Source: Bradyrhizobiaceae bacterium Ga0074131 (GTDB taxonomy: Bacteria; Pseudomonadota; Alphaproteobacteria; Rhizobiales; Xanthobacteraceae). Taken from it: a stretch of 64,000 nucleotides of DNA. This document shows, piece by piece, positions 1 to 8,413 of this stretch; the stretch's first letter is position 1, and every line of letters begins with the position of its first letter. The stretch lies in assembly GCA_001464035.1 (NCBI GenBank), contig LNEC01000006.1:1-64000 (forward strand), in the 5' to 3' direction. A program made the position numbers and the translations under genes. The notes under the pieces are model-generated. The model worked only from the letters and a program-made list of their open reading frames with translations, was not told the origin of the DNA and made no database searches.

Positions 1-323
1 AGCTTCTGGTCGCGGATCGGTTCGCCGGCGATGAAAGGCGCGCGCGCGATCGAGCCCGCCACCTGCGTGGTGGCGTCGGGGCGTTCGCCGCGGCGGATGA
101 AGCTGTTGTTGGCCGCGGAGGCCGGCCAGGTCTGCCATTGCAGATCATCGGGCTTGAGCGATTGGCCGAGACCGATGTCGGACTTGGCGACGAGTACGTC
201 GACCGTCGGCATCTGGGCGACCGATTCGGCCGTCGGTCCCTTGTCGGATCCGCTTGCGAGATACGCGGCAATGCTGCCGGCTCCAAGAGCGATGGTCAGG
301 ACCACAATGCGGGCGGTATTCAT
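1..323 (-). CDS. cpaB: Flp pilus assembly protein CpaB, N-terminal part (runs off the left edge)
   Basis: The 107 visible residues start at an ATG at 323 with a single hydrophobic anchor (about residues 4-22), followed by the opening of an SAF-type domain (VDVLVAKSDIGLGQ, then DLQWQTWPA and an IARAPFIAGEPI segment). This order is typical of CpaB/RcpC, a periplasmic protein anchored in the inner membrane that works with the CpaC secretin in Flp/Tad pilus assembly. The pilin gene lies about 590 bases upstream on the same strand, which supports the call. The rest of the protein, and presumably the rest of the cpa/tad operon, lies beyond the window. The ribosome binding site is weak. Confidence 0.85.
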   Translation of the reverse strand, partial: MNTARIVVLTIALGAGSIAAYLASGSDKGPTAESVAQMPTVDVLVAKSDIGLGQSLKPDDLQWQTWPASAANNSFIRRGERPDATTQVAGSIARAPFIAGEPIRDQK

Positions 324-367
324 ACGCTTTACGATCTACTCTTACGCCGGACGCCTGACCGCAGTGT

Positions 368-382
368 GATGACGGCGTCATC
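368..382. promoter_or_regulatory. Perfect inverted repeat upstream of cpaB (possible operator)
   Basis: GATGAC-GGC-GTCATC is a perfect palindrome centred about 50 bases upstream of the cpaB start codon. Its position suits a regulator site, but I recognise no specific family, so function is inference. Confidence 0.3.
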
Positions 383-839
383 TGCATCCATCACTAGGCG
401 GTAAAGGTATAAAGGAACTTGAGGGTTGAAGCAGTTTGCCGAAAGGCCTCGGAGATTTATCCTCATGGTGAACGGGGCGTTCATGGTGAAGAAGACGTTA
501 CCTTCATGCGAGTCCGCAAGATCATCGGATTTCCGCGGCCATCGCGGATGGTAGCTTCCATGGCAGCGCATGGACATCTCAGTCGCGGATGCGCGGACAC
601 CGCATCGCCTGTCGGTCGGCGAAGGATTTCGCTGGATGCCGTCGCGCGCCTGACCGGCTGTTCCCCTTAGCGAGCCAGCTATTTTCGCGGGGGTTCAGGG
701 TGTCGCGCCGGCGGTTCCGGAGGACGAGACAACGGCGGCGGCCGGGACGCCAACGGCTGCCGCGCCGGTTCGGACTCGCGCACCACCATGTCGGCACCTC
801 GCTGCGTGGCCGGGACTGGCCGATATGACCACAAGGGAA

Positions 840-873
840 GCCGGCGGCGGACTGAGGTTGAGCGGCCGCCGGC
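840..873 (-). terminator. GC-rich hairpin downstream of the Flp pilin gene
   Basis: The arms GCCGGCGGC (840-848) and GCCGCCGGC (865-873) pair perfectly over 9 bases around a 16-base loop, about 40 bases past the pilin stop. Only a weak T-containing tract follows on the minus strand. It could partly terminate or stabilise the pilin transcript, so that pilin is made in excess over the assembly proteins. This is inference from position. Confidence 0.4.
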
Positions 874-912
874 GACCCGGTTACGACATCCCTTGAGAAA
901 GAGGCGCGTCGG

Positions 913-1077
913 TTACTTGAGCGAGGTGTTGATCTCACCGAACTTGGTGTTCAGGGTGGTGCCGAGGCCGTTCACCACCGCGATGATCGCGAGTGAAATA
1001 CCCGCTGCGATCAAACCATACTCGATCGCCGTGGCGCCGGATTCGTCGTTCCAAAACTTCAAAACAAAATTCTTCAT
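913..1077 (-). CDS. Flp family type IVb pilin
   Basis: This 54-residue protein has the classic Flp prepilin layout: a short charged leader (MKNFVLKFWNDESG), the processing site before ATAIEYGLIA, and a hydrophobic helix with the invariant Glu-Tyr pair. The prepilin peptidase would cut after the glycine and the helix would form the pilus core. The ATG at 1077 is preceded by AGGAAGAG, a good ribosome binding site, so the much longer in-frame extension is not needed. cpaB follows downstream on the same strand. Length and motif fit the family exactly. Confidence 0.93.
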   Translation of the reverse strand: MKNFVLKFWNDESGATAIEYGLIAAGISLAIIAVVNGLGTTLNTKFGEINTSLK

Positions 1078-1387
1078 GTGATGCTCTTCCTGAGTGTGGC
1101 CCCTGCCCGCCAGTGGAACCCTAACTCGGGAGTTTCTAAGCTTGCATGAAGCGAATTGGTGCAAATTCGTTCGAGATTGCGCGGTAGTTGAATAGCAAAT
1201 TGATGCTTTTTCCCTTAGCGCTGGTATCGACGGTTTCCGGCACCGCGTGGCTCGCGAGGCACCGCCAACGCCGATCGGCATTACAAGCAATATAAAAGGG
1301 GCGGCCCCCGGAAGAGCCATATTGACATCGCGGTTCGAAAATTGGCGTAATCTGTCAACTTTTTTGGTTTTGTTTTGCAGGTGATTC
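1078..1387. other. 310-base divergent intergenic region (pilin / secreted protein)
   Basis: This AT-richer stretch separates the leftward pilin gene from the rightward secreted-protein gene and must hold both promoters. A plausible rightward promoter lies at 1322-1351. I see no clear sigma-54 site for the pilin and no other feature. Confidence 0.6.
1322..1351 (+). promoter_or_regulatory. Candidate sigma-70 type promoter for the 1388 gene
   Basis: TTGACA (1322-1327) is followed, 18 bases on, by CGTAAT (1346-1351), a partial match to TATAAT. It points to the gene starting at 1388, leaving a short leader. Confidence 0.4.
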
Positions 1388-2245
1388 ATGCTTCGCCGCG
1401 CCTTGATTGTCATTGTTGCCGCCGGTCCGGCAGCCCTGCCCGCGGCCTCCCTGGCCTACGATATCAAGCCGAAGACACCGGAGACGGCGTTCTCAAAAAA
1501 AAACCGTCCGGATATTCTGGGCATCTCCACGGACTCCTCGGCTGAGACCGCAAAGGCGGCATTTGAATCGTCGTTCAGGGGCCGCGGCAATGCTGATATC
1601 CAGCAGGCGAAATTTGGCGGCACCGCCCTCAACTATACCGCTGCGCTGGCTTTCACCCTCCCCTCCGGCCCGAAACAGTCCGGCGAAGTGCTCTCGAGCA
1701 GCTTCTCGTCGCCTGCGAGCGCCAACCTCGCTTACTTCGTCAACCGAAATCTCACCTTTGCGCCGGACCAGCAGCCTTCCAAGGCCGAGATGATCAAGCA
1801 GGTCATGGATAAATACGGGGTCCCGACCATCGTCGGAAATCAGCAACTCTATTATTTTTACCGCAAGGGTTCGATCATGTCCGTCGGCGCGAAGTACAAG
1901 GAAGCGACGGCGCTGGAGGCGATCGACCGGCCGCTCGATCCGAGAACCGCGATCAAGCTGAATGACGGCAATGGCCGGGGCAGTTGCGTGGCCGCCGTGA
2001 AACGCGCGCTGGCCAAGGAAAAAACCCTGGCCGCCATGCTGGACGATGCAAAAGGCGCCAATTGCGACGGCGTGCTGAGCGTCGAGCTGACGTCGGGCGC
2101 GACGCCGGACCGTGTCGGCAATGCCCAGTTCACGCTGATGGATTTCAAACGCATCATCAGCGCCGCCACCATCGACGGCGACGCCCTTGCCGCGGAACAG
2201 GACCAACGAAATCCGTTGCCGAAGGCCAGCGCGCCGAAACTGTAG
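1388..2245 (+). CDS. Secreted protein of unknown function (285 aa)
   Basis: I do not recognise this family. The N-terminus is a clear Sec signal peptide (Arg-Arg, hydrophobic stretch to about residue 22, cleavage near SLA-Y), so the mature protein is probably periplasmic or exported. The mature part is soluble, with a long central segment carrying several aromatic residues (QQLYYFYRKG) and two cysteines (in GRGSCVAAV and GANCDGV) that could form a disulfide. AGGTG lies just before the ATG. A run of nine adenines (1495-1503) spans codons 36-39, unusual in such GC-rich DNA and a possible slippage point. Confidence 0.7.
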   Translation: MLRRALIVIVAAGPAALPAASLAYDIKPKTPETAFSKKNRPDILGISTDSSAETAKAAFESSFRGRGNADIQQAKFGGTALNYTAALAFTLPSGPKQSGEVLSSSFSSPASANLAYFVNRNLTFAPDQQPSKAEMIKQVMDKYGVPTIVGNQQLYYFYRKGSIMSVGAKYKEATALEAIDRPLDPRTAIKLNDGNGRGSCVAAVKRALAKEKTLAAMLDDAKGANCDGVLSVELTSGATPDRVGNAQFTLMDFKRIISAATIDGDALAAEQDQRNPLPKASAPKL

Positions 2246-2260
2246 CGCAGCCGCGCACGA

Positions 2261-3865
2261 CTACGATTGCGCCGCGAGCCACGCCTCGCGCAGCTGCCGC
2301 TTCATCACCTTGCCATTGGCATTGCGCGGCAAAGGCTCCAGGGTGAGATCCATCGTCTCAGGCACCTTGTAGTCCGACAGCCGCTCGGCGCACCAGGCGC
2401 GCAACGCTTCGGTGCCGACGTCGCCGCTGCGGGTCACGATCACCGCATGCACGCGCTCGCCCAGCACCGGGCACGGCTTGGCGATGATGGCGCTCTCGAC
2501 CACGCCGGGGTGACAGGCCAGCACGGACTCGACCTCGGCGGAGTAGATCTTCAGGCCACCGCGGTTGATCATATCCTTCTGGCGGTCGAACACGCGCACT
2601 AAATTCTCCCGATCGATCGAGCCGAGATCGCCGGAATGCCAGAAGCCGCCGGTGAAACTTTCCGCCGTCGCTTCCGGATTGTTCCAGTAACCCTTGATCA
2701 CCGAGCCGGAGCGGATCCAGATCTCGCCGATTTCGCCGCGCGGCAGTTCGCGGCCGCCGGCGTCCATGATGATGATATCGGCGCCGGGACATGGCAGGCC
2801 GACGCTGTCGATATGGGTGGCGGTCAGTTCGCCGGGCATCATGGTCGAGGGCGACGTGGTCTCCGTCGCGCCATAGCAGTTCACCAGCTTGAGCCCGGGA
2901 ATCTTGCCATCCAGCTTCTCGATGGTGGCAATCGGCATCGGCGCGCCGCCAAAGCCGCCGATCCGCCAGCTCGACAGGTCGTAGCTATCGAAATCCGGCT
3001 GCAACAGGCAGAGATTGTACATCGCCGGCACCATCACGACGTAGGTGACGCGCTCGCGCGCCGCCACCTTCAGGTACTCCGCGGCCTTGAACTCGGCCAT
3101 GATGATCAGCGCGCCCGCGCAACGGACCATGGTCATGATGTTGGCGACCACGCCGGTGACATGCCCGAGCGGCACGGCGGCGATCGAGCGATCCGCCGCG
3201 GTGAGATGCAGGCACGACACGAACACCATGGCCGAATGGATGATGTTGCAATGCGCGAGCATCGCGCCCTTTGGGCGCCCGGTGGTCCCCGAGGTGTAGA
3301 GGATCATCGCGGTGTCTTCCTCGCCGACCTCGGCAGGCGCCGGCAGCGGCGCGTGACCGGCGAGCTCGGAAAATTGCGAAGCGCGCGCATCATCGCCGAC
3401 GGCGATGCGATGGGTGAGATCGGGAACCTCGCTTGCGTCCGGCAGACGGTCGGCCAGGCCGGCTTCATGGATCAGGACCCTAGCGCCGCAGTCGGTCAGC
3501 ACATAGGCGATCTCGGGCTTCTGCTGGCGGGTGCTGAGCAACACCGTCACCAGGCCAAGATACGCCGCGCCGGATAGCGCCAGCACGAATTCGATGCGGT
3601 TGCCGACCAGCAGCGCGACGCGATCGCCGCTCTGCAGACCGAGCTTCTGAAACCCCGCCGCGATCCCTGCCGATTGCCGCGCGACCTCGCGCCAGGTCAT
3701 CCGCCGCTCGCCGCAGACCAGCGCCTCGCCATCGGGATTCTGCGCGGCCGCTTCCGCGATCATCGCCCAGATGCTGCGCGGCCGCTGGCAGAACGCCGGC
3801 ACCACGCGGTCGCCGAAGCGCGCCTCGAGCCGCATCGCGGAGATGGTATATTGCGACCAGTCCAT
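2261..3865 (-). CDS. Acyl-CoA synthetase (AMP-forming), class I adenylate-forming enzyme
   Basis: At 534 residues this is a standard-length ANL-superfamily ligase that would activate a carboxylic acid through an acyl-AMP and transfer it to CoA. Visible motifs are the P-loop YTSGTTGRPKGAM (190-202), YGATETT (331-337), the SGDLG hinge region (411-415), RGGLKIYSAEVE (435-446) and the catalytic lysine in NANGK (about 519). The substrate cannot be read from sequence; medium or long chain fatty or aromatic acids are possible. It is followed by unrelated-looking genes, with panB upstream on the same strand 13 bases away, so co-transcription is likely. Confidence 0.9.
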   Translation of the reverse strand: MDWSQYTISAMRLEARFGDRVVPAFCQRPRSIWAMIAEAAAQNPDGEALVCGERRMTWREVARQSAGIAAGFQKLGLQSGDRVALLVGNRIEFVLALSGAAYLGLVTVLLSTRQQKPEIAYVLTDCGARVLIHEAGLADRLPDASEVPDLTHRIAVGDDARASQFSELAGHAPLPAPAEVGEEDTAMILYTSGTTGRPKGAMLAHCNIIHSAMVFVSCLHLTAADRSIAAVPLGHVTGVVANIMTMVRCAGALIIMAEFKAAEYLKVAARERVTYVVMVPAMYNLCLLQPDFDSYDLSSWRIGGFGGAPMPIATIEKLDGKIPGLKLVNCYGATETTSPSTMMPGELTATHIDSVGLPCPGADIIIMDAGGRELPRGEIGEIWIRSGSVIKGYWNNPEATAESFTGGFWHSGDLGSIDRENLVRVFDRQKDMINRGGLKIYSAEVESVLACHPGVVESAIIAKPCPVLGERVHAVIVTRSGDVGTEALRAWCAERLSDYKVPETMDLTLEPLPRNANGKVMKRQLREAWLAAQS

Positions 3866-3878
3866 CGCGACCTCCGTC

Positions 3879-4703
3879 TCAGCCTTTCGCCTTCATTCCG
3901 TAGACATGCTCCGGAGCCGGGAACGCGCGCGAACGCACGTCGGCGGCATAGCCCTCGATCGCCGCCTCGATCATCGGCCCGAGATTGCCGTAACGGTGGA
4001 CGAATTTCGGCGTCCGCGCCGACAGGCCCAGCATGTCCTCCAGTACCAGCACCTGGCCGTCGCACGCAGCGCTGGCGCCGATGCCGATGGTGGGGATGGC
4101 GATCGTTTCGGTGATCTTCCTGGCCAGGGGTTCGGCGACCGCCTCGATCACGACCGAGAAGGCGCCGGCTTGCGAAATCGCCCGCGCATCGTTCTCGATC
4201 GGCTCCCAGCTGCCCTCCTCGCGGCCCTGGGCGCGGAACGAGCCGAGCGTGTTGATCGACTGCGGTGTCAGTCCGATATGGCCCATCACGGGAATGCCGC
4301 GCCCGGCCAGAAACGCCACGGTCTCCGCCATCCGCTCGCCGCCTTCGAGCTTGACGGCGCCGCAATGGGTCTCTTTCAGGATCCGCACCGCGGAATGAAA
4401 CGCCTGCTCCCTGGAGGCTTCATAGCAACCGAAGGGCATGTCGACCACGACCAGCGCATGCTGCGAGCCGCGCATCACCGCATGGCCCTGCAGGATCATC
4501 ATATCGAGCGTCACCGGCACCGTGGTCTCGAAGCCGTGCATCACATTGCCGAGGGAATCGCCGACCAGGATGACATCGCAATGGCGATCGACCAAAGCGG
4601 CGGTATGGGCGTGATACGAGGTCAGCATCACGATCGGTTCGCCGTTCTTGCGGGCGCGGATATCGGGCGCAGTCTTGCGCCTGATGGTGGACTGGACAGA
4701 CAC
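3879..4703 (-). CDS. panB: 3-methyl-2-oxobutanoate hydroxymethyltransferase
   Basis: PanB transfers a hydroxymethyl group from 5,10-methylenetetrahydrofolate to 2-oxoisovalerate, giving ketopantoate, the first committed step of pantothenate and CoA synthesis. The 274-residue protein shows the family hallmarks: the metal and substrate residues Asp49 (VGDSLG), Asp88 (VVDMPFG) and Glu120 (VKLEGG) and the catalytic Glu187 (SVVIEAV), on a TIM-barrel pattern. No panC is in view. It lies between the NnrU-like gene and the acyl-CoA synthetase on the same strand. Confidence 0.96.
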   Translation of the reverse strand: MSVQSTIRRKTAPDIRARKNGEPIVMLTSYHAHTAALVDRHCDVILVGDSLGNVMHGFETTVPVTLDMMILQGHAVMRGSQHALVVVDMPFGCYEASREQAFHSAVRILKETHCGAVKLEGGERMAETVAFLAGRGIPVMGHIGLTPQSINTLGSFRAQGREEGSWEPIENDARAISQAGAFSVVIEAVAEPLARKITETIAIPTIGIGASAACDGQVLVLEDMLGLSARTPKFVHRYGNLGPMIEAAIEGYAADVRSRAFPAPEHVYGMKAKG

Positions 4704-4707
4704 TTGG

Positions 4708-5292
4708 TCAAGCTCCTACGACGGCAACGCCGATCACGACGGGATGGAACGCGAACGCCAGCGCCAGATAGGCGATCAGCCCGACCGCCACCGCGATCAG
4801 GTCGTTGCCGGGACCGCCGACCGGGATCGGCGGCGCACCGGCATCGGTGCGGCGTTTCAGCGAGATCCGGTCGAACACCGCCCACGCCAGGAACGAGCCG
4901 AACAGGATGATCGAGCCGAGATCGCCATTGGACAGAAGATGCGCCGCCGCCCACAGCTTGACGCCCGTCAGCATGGGATGTTTCAGCGTGGTGTAGATTC
5001 GGCCGCGGATATAGGAGGCGACAACCATAATGACGGCCGGCAGCATTAGCGCCACGGAGATATGCTTCATCGCGGTCGGCGGCTGCCAAACCTCGATCCA
5101 GCCGGTCGCGCGGTATTTGGCAAAACCCCAGACGATCAGCGCGAGGCCCAGCGCCGAAACCAGCGAATAGCCGATCTTGTAGCCGCCCTCGCCCGTCGAG
5201 GCGATCAGGCGCGCCCGCAAACTCCGCTGCGTGGTCAGCGTATGGACGCCGAGGAACAGCACGAGGCCCAGGATCATCACCGATAGTCCCAT
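4708..5292 (-). CDS. NnrU family membrane protein
   Basis: The 194-residue protein has about five to six hydrophobic helices and the family features [16 protein letters not shown] near the N-terminus and a central [15 protein letters not shown] motif, which matches NnrU and related isoprenylcysteine-methyltransferase-like membrane proteins. NnrU was linked to nitrite/nitric oxide metabolism in Rhodobacter, but no denitrification genes are visible here, so the role is open. I chose the ATG at 5292 because GGAGG precedes it; an in-frame codon 11 residues earlier lacks that support. panB starts 5 bases after its stop. Confidence 0.8.
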   Translation of the reverse strand: MGLSVMILGLVLFLGVHTLTTQRSLRARLIASTGEGGYKIGYSLVSALGLALIVWGFAKYRATGWIEVWQPPTAMKHISVALMLPAVIMVVASYIRGRIYTTLKHPMLTGVKLWAAAHLLSNGDLGSIILFGSFLAWAVFDRISLKRRTDAGAPPIPVGGPGNDLIAVAVGLIAYLALAFAFHPVVIGVAVVGA

Positions 5293-5387
5293 GACGTTTC
5301 CTCCGTGACAGGGGCGGTCTTGCAACCATCGGGTACCACTTTAGGGGCGCGGGCCGCAATGCGCCAGAATGAGCGGCGTCTATGCCG

Positions 5388-5987
5388 TCACGGCTTCTCT
5401 GTCTGCCTGCCGAGGTCACGATTGTCGACATAGCGGATAGCGATCGGCCGCCCGGCGATGGCGCCGCCGAGGCCGCTGGTGAATTTCAGCGGCGTGCAGG
5501 CGGCGAGCGAGGCGTTGATCGCCTTCAGATAGGTCGCGCGGACCTCCGCAGGCGCCCCCGGCGTGGCGTAAGTCACGCGCGGGCTGGCGATGACCTCGCC
5601 CGATCTCCTGAAGCCGAGACGCACCGACATCTGCATCCCCTCCCGCGCGGAGGAAGCCGGCGGCGGCGACCAGCAGGAGCGCAGCGCCGCGAACAAGTCG
5701 CCGATGCTGTTGAGGTCGTGGCTGGGTTTTCGATAGTTGGCGGCCGCGCCCGGCGAAGGCGCGCTCTCGACCGTGAGCTGAAGATTCTGGCCATAGGCAA
5801 AGTTGATCTCGACAATGCAGGGACCGTCATTGAACACGCTGCAGAACGATGGCGTACAAGGTCTTCCGTCCAGCACGCTGCACGGCGCATGCGAGAACGG
5901 CGTTGCATCGAGTTGACGCCGCTGCTGGGCGTTGGCAGCCGTCACGGCAACGAGAGCGATGATGCAGACGATGATGCGCCGGAGCAT
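5388..5987 (-). CDS. Secreted protein with a TolA/TonB C-terminal-like domain
   Basis: The ATG at 5987 opens a good signal peptide (MLRRIIVCIIALVAVTAANAQ). The mature protein has several cysteines in its first third (CSVLDGRPCTPSFCSVFNDGPC). Its second half, LRSCWSPPP, then VRLGFRRSGEVIASPRV and LAACTPLKF, follows the pattern of the TolA/TonB C-terminal fold in alphaproteobacteria. Unlike TonB or TolA there is no membrane anchor or proline-rich spacer, so it is probably a free periplasmic relative. The function is unknown. Confidence 0.6.
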   Translation of the reverse strand: MLRRIIVCIIALVAVTAANAQQRRQLDATPFSHAPCSVLDGRPCTPSFCSVFNDGPCIVEINFAYGQNLQLTVESAPSPGAAANYRKPSHDLNSIGDLFAALRSCWSPPPASSAREGMQMSVRLGFRRSGEVIASPRVTYATPGAPAEVRATYLKAINASLAACTPLKFTSGLGGAIAGRPIAIRYVDNRDLGRQTEKP

Positions 5988-6230
5988 GGAAAGGCCTCGC
6001 GAAGGCAATGTAAGCAAATTGACGGGCGCGGTACGCGGTATCAAGCCTGACGCTGTTCACATCCCCGCGTTTCATGGCCGACAATTCCGTGATCGGCGCC
6101 GTTCTCGCCCGGCGGGTGAGCACCACCGCGGCATCGAGGGACAAGACGCCACCCACTCGAACCCGCATCACCTGACGGCATGCTGCGATGGCGGATGCCC
6201 AGGTGTGATGGCCCGGCCGCGGCGCAGTGG

Positions 6231-6256
6231 GTCCCCGGTCAAGCCGGGGGACGACG
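6231..6256. repeat. Short palindromic intergenic element
   Basis: GTCCCC and GGGGGAC arms flank GGTCAAGCC, giving a small hairpin in the non-coding gap between prfC and the TolA-like gene. The same CCCGG/TCAAG/CCGGG layout recurs near 48780 and 56450, which suggests a dispersed element. Confidence 0.45.
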
Positions 6257-6281
6257 CGTGTGGAGCAATGCGCAGCACCGC

Positions 6282-7901
6282 TTACGCCTTCTTCTTCACG
6301 TCCTTGATGCTCGAAAAGACGATCCCCTCGGCGCGTTCCCTGGTGTAGCCGAGATAGAACTCGTTCTTGGCCAAAAACACCGGATCGCCGTCGACGTCGT
6401 CGGCGACGCCGGAGCCATTGGCGGCAATGAACGCCTCGAGCTTCTTGCGGTCGTCGGACGAAATCCAGCGCGCCAGCTGAAATTCCGAGACCTCGAACTC
6501 GACCGGCAGCGAATATTCGGCGTCGAGCCGGGCCTTCAGTACGTCGAGCTGCAGCGGGCCGACCACGCCGACCAGCGCCGGTGCACCGTCGCGTGGCCGG
6601 AAAACCTGCACCACGCCTTCCTCCGACATCTGCTGCAGCGCCTCTTTCAGCTTCTTCGCCTTCATCGCATCGGTGAGGCGGACGCGGCGGACAATTTCCG
6701 GCGCGAATGACGGCACCCCGACGAAGGTCAGGTCCTCGCCCTCGGTCAGGGTGTCGCCAATCCGCAGCGTGCCGTGATTGGGGATGCCGACGACGTCGCC
6801 GGCAAAGGCCTCGTCCGCCACCGAGCGGTCCTGCGCAAAGAAGAACTGCGGACTGGACAGGGTCATGCTCTTGCCGGTGCGCACCAGCTTTGCCTTCATG
6901 CCGCGGGTCAGCTTGCCCGAGCACAGCCGGGCGAAGGCGATACGGTCGCGGTGGTTCGGATCCATGTTGGCCTGGATCTTGAAAACAAAGGCGCTCATGC
7001 GCGGCTCCGAAGCCTCGACCTTGCGCAGATTGCTCTCCTGCGCGCGCGGCGGCGGCGCGAATTTGCCGAGGCCTTCCAGGAGGTCGCCGACGCCGAAATT
7101 GCGCAGTGCGCTGCCGAAATAGACCGGCGTCATGTGGCCTTCGCGGAAGGAATTGAGATCGAACGGCTTGCTGGCTTCCTTCACCAGCGCGAGCTCCTGG
7201 GTGATTTCGTTGACGTCGAGATTGGGGTTGCGCCCTGCGAGTTCGGCAACGTCGATGTTTTCGGCAGCGCCGGTCTTGGCGCCGCCGCCTTCGAGCAGGC
7301 GGATGCCGCCGGTGGAAATATCGTAGGTGCCCATGAAATCGCGGCCGCGACCAACCGGCCAGGTCATCGGCGTGGTGTCGAGCGCCAGCGTCTTCTCGAT
7401 TTCGTCGAGCAGCTCGAAGGTATCGAGGCTCTCGCGATCCATCTTGTTGATGAAGGTGATGATCGGAATGTCGCGGAGACGACACACCTCAATCAGCTTC
7501 AGCGTCCGCGCCTCGATGCCCTTGGCGGCATCGATCACCATGACGGCGGAATCGACCGCGGTCAGCGTGCGGTAGGTGTCTTCCGAAAAGTCCTCATGGC
7601 CCGGCGTGTCCAGCAGGTTGAAGACCAGGTCGTTGAATTCGAACGTCATCACGGAAGTGACCACCGAGATGCCGCGGTCGCGTTCGATCTTCATCCAATC
7701 GGAACGGGTGTTGCGCCGTTCACCCTTGGCCTTGACCTGCCCCGCCAGATTGATGGCGCCGCCGAACAGCAGCAATTTCTCGGTCAGCGTGGTCTTGCCG
7801 GCGTCCGGATGCGAGATGATGGCAAAGGTCCGCCGGCGCGCCACTTCGGCTGACAGCGGCGAACGGGGCGGCGATTTGGCAGCGAGGGCGAGATCGGACA
7901 T
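6282..7901 (-). CDS. prfC: Peptide chain release factor 3
   Basis: RF3 is the GTPase that recycles RF1/RF2 from the ribosome after termination. The 539-residue protein shows the translational GTPase signatures: SHPDAGKTT (G1, about 30-38), RGISV (G2, 76-80), DTPGHED (G3, 98-104) and NKMD (G4, 152-155), followed by the RF3-type domains 2 and 3. Length is normal for the family. The ATG at 7901 gives MSDLALAAKSPPRSP and leaves a 165-base gap to the divergent sugE gene; a further upstream in-frame codon would add 20 residues unlike RF3. Confidence 0.95.
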   Translation of the reverse strand: MSDLALAAKSPPRSPLSAEVARRRTFAIISHPDAGKTTLTEKLLLFGGAINLAGQVKAKGERRNTRSDWMKIERDRGISVVTSVMTFEFNDLVFNLLDTPGHEDFSEDTYRTLTAVDSAVMVIDAAKGIEARTLKLIEVCRLRDIPIITFINKMDRESLDTFELLDEIEKTLALDTTPMTWPVGRGRDFMGTYDISTGGIRLLEGGGAKTGAAENIDVAELAGRNPNLDVNEITQELALVKEASKPFDLNSFREGHMTPVYFGSALRNFGVGDLLEGLGKFAPPPRAQESNLRKVEASEPRMSAFVFKIQANMDPNHRDRIAFARLCSGKLTRGMKAKLVRTGKSMTLSSPQFFFAQDRSVADEAFAGDVVGIPNHGTLRIGDTLTEGEDLTFVGVPSFAPEIVRRVRLTDAMKAKKLKEALQQMSEEGVVQVFRPRDGAPALVGVVGPLQLDVLKARLDAEYSLPVEFEVSEFQLARWISSDDRKKLEAFIAANGSGVADDVDGDPVFLAKNEFYLGYTRERAEGIVFSSIKDVKKKA

Positions 7902-7994
7902 CAGCGAGCCTGTGACAGGGAAAACGGGCGCAATCAAGGGGCTTTCGCGGGCTGACCACACGGTTGCGCACGGTCCCGCGTGACCTCATATAGG

Positions 7995-8065
7995 GGTCGG
8001 CGAGGACGACCTCCAATCCATCATCATCATGTGCAGGGACGACCCTGCTGGCCGGGAGGCGTCCC
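7995..8065 (+). promoter_or_regulatory. Guanidine-II (mini-ykkC) riboswitch upstream of sugE/gdx
   Basis: Two hairpins with identical ACGA tetraloops stand in tandem: GAGG-ACGA-CCTC at 8002-8013 and GCAGGG-ACGA-CCCTGC at 8033-8048, joined by a 19-base linker. Two small stems with ACGR loops directly before a sugE-type gene is the defining layout of the guanidine-II riboswitch. The ribosome binding site GGGAGG lies at 8054-8059. The 3' strand of the first hairpin plus one base, CCTCC (8010-8014), is complementary to GGAGG (8055-8059), which offers a switch: without guanidine the site is masked, with guanidine the two loops pair with each other and the site is free. The structure is seen; the ligand response is inferred from the class. 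Confidence 0.88.
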
Positions 8066-8380
8066 ATGGCGTGGTTGCTGCTGTTGATCGCGGGTTTGCT
8101 GGAAGTCGGCTGGGCGGTCGGCCTCAAATATACCGAGGGCTTTACCCGTCTCGTTCCCTCTGTGCTAACGCTGCTGAGCATGACCGCCAGCATCGGGCTG
8201 CTGGCCGTCGCCTTGAAGACGCTGCCGATGGGAACCGCCTATGCGGTGTGGACCGGAATAGGCGCCGTCGGCACCGCGATCCTCGGCATCGTGCTGTTCG
8301 GCGATCCCGCCGGTGTCGCGCGGATCGCCTGCATCGGCCTGATCGTCGCGGGGATCGTCGGACTGAAGCTGGTGACGTGA
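8066..8380 (+). CDS. sugE: SMR-family guanidinium exporter (SugE/Gdx)
   Basis: This 104-residue protein has four membrane helices and the small multidrug resistance layout, with the essential glutamate at position 13 ([14 protein letters not shown]) and the Gdx-type segment [19 protein letters not shown]. Members of the SugE/Gdx branch export guanidinium in exchange for protons, as dual-topology dimers. The guanidine-II riboswitch directly upstream makes guanidinium the likely natural substrate rather than quaternary ammonium drugs. The ATG at 8066 follows GGGAGG at a good distance. It is transcribed divergently from prfC. Confidence 0.93.
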   Translation: MAWLLLLIAGLLEVGWAVGLKYTEGFTRLVPSVLTLLSMTASIGLLAVALKTLPMGTAYAVWTGIGAVGTAILGIVLFGDPAGVARIACIGLIVAGIVGLKLVT

Positions 8381-8413
8381 CCGTTAAAGGCGGGATGGTC
8401 CGGAACGCCCCGC

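Larger units (their letters stand above)
324..912. other. 589-base intergenic region between cpaB and the Flp pilin gene
   Basis: I find no convincing gene here. Open frames exist on both strands, but they are short, arginine/proline rich and resemble nothing I know. In many rhizobial Flp loci this interval holds the prepilin peptidase gene cpaA; no peptidase-like sequence is readable. The region holds a perfect 6+6 inverted repeat (368-382), a repeated 10-mer TCATGGTGAA (463-472 and 481-490) and a strong GC hairpin (840-873). Confidence 0.6.

Noticed and set aside
740..840. Proline-rich short frame (MVVRESEPARQPL) in the cpaB-pilin gap
   Set aside because: It is 36 residues long, of low complexity and without a ribosome binding site; an incidental reading of GC-rich DNA.
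913..1413. 166-residue form of the Flp pilin with a long N-terminal extension
   Set aside because: The extension has no pilin features; the ATG at 1077 has a good ribosome binding site and gives the standard 54-residue prepilin.
2636..3577. Long open frame antisense to the acyl-CoA synthetase
   Set aside because: It is His/Arg/Gly rich, has no known motif and mirrors a clearly coding gene; high GC makes such antisense frames common here. The same holds for antisense frames at 3771-4910, 6774-7853, 10433-11701, 15913-17961, 20973-22250, 26364-28118, 30858-32039, 46332-47903, 50891-52933, 57121-59178 and 60983-62398.
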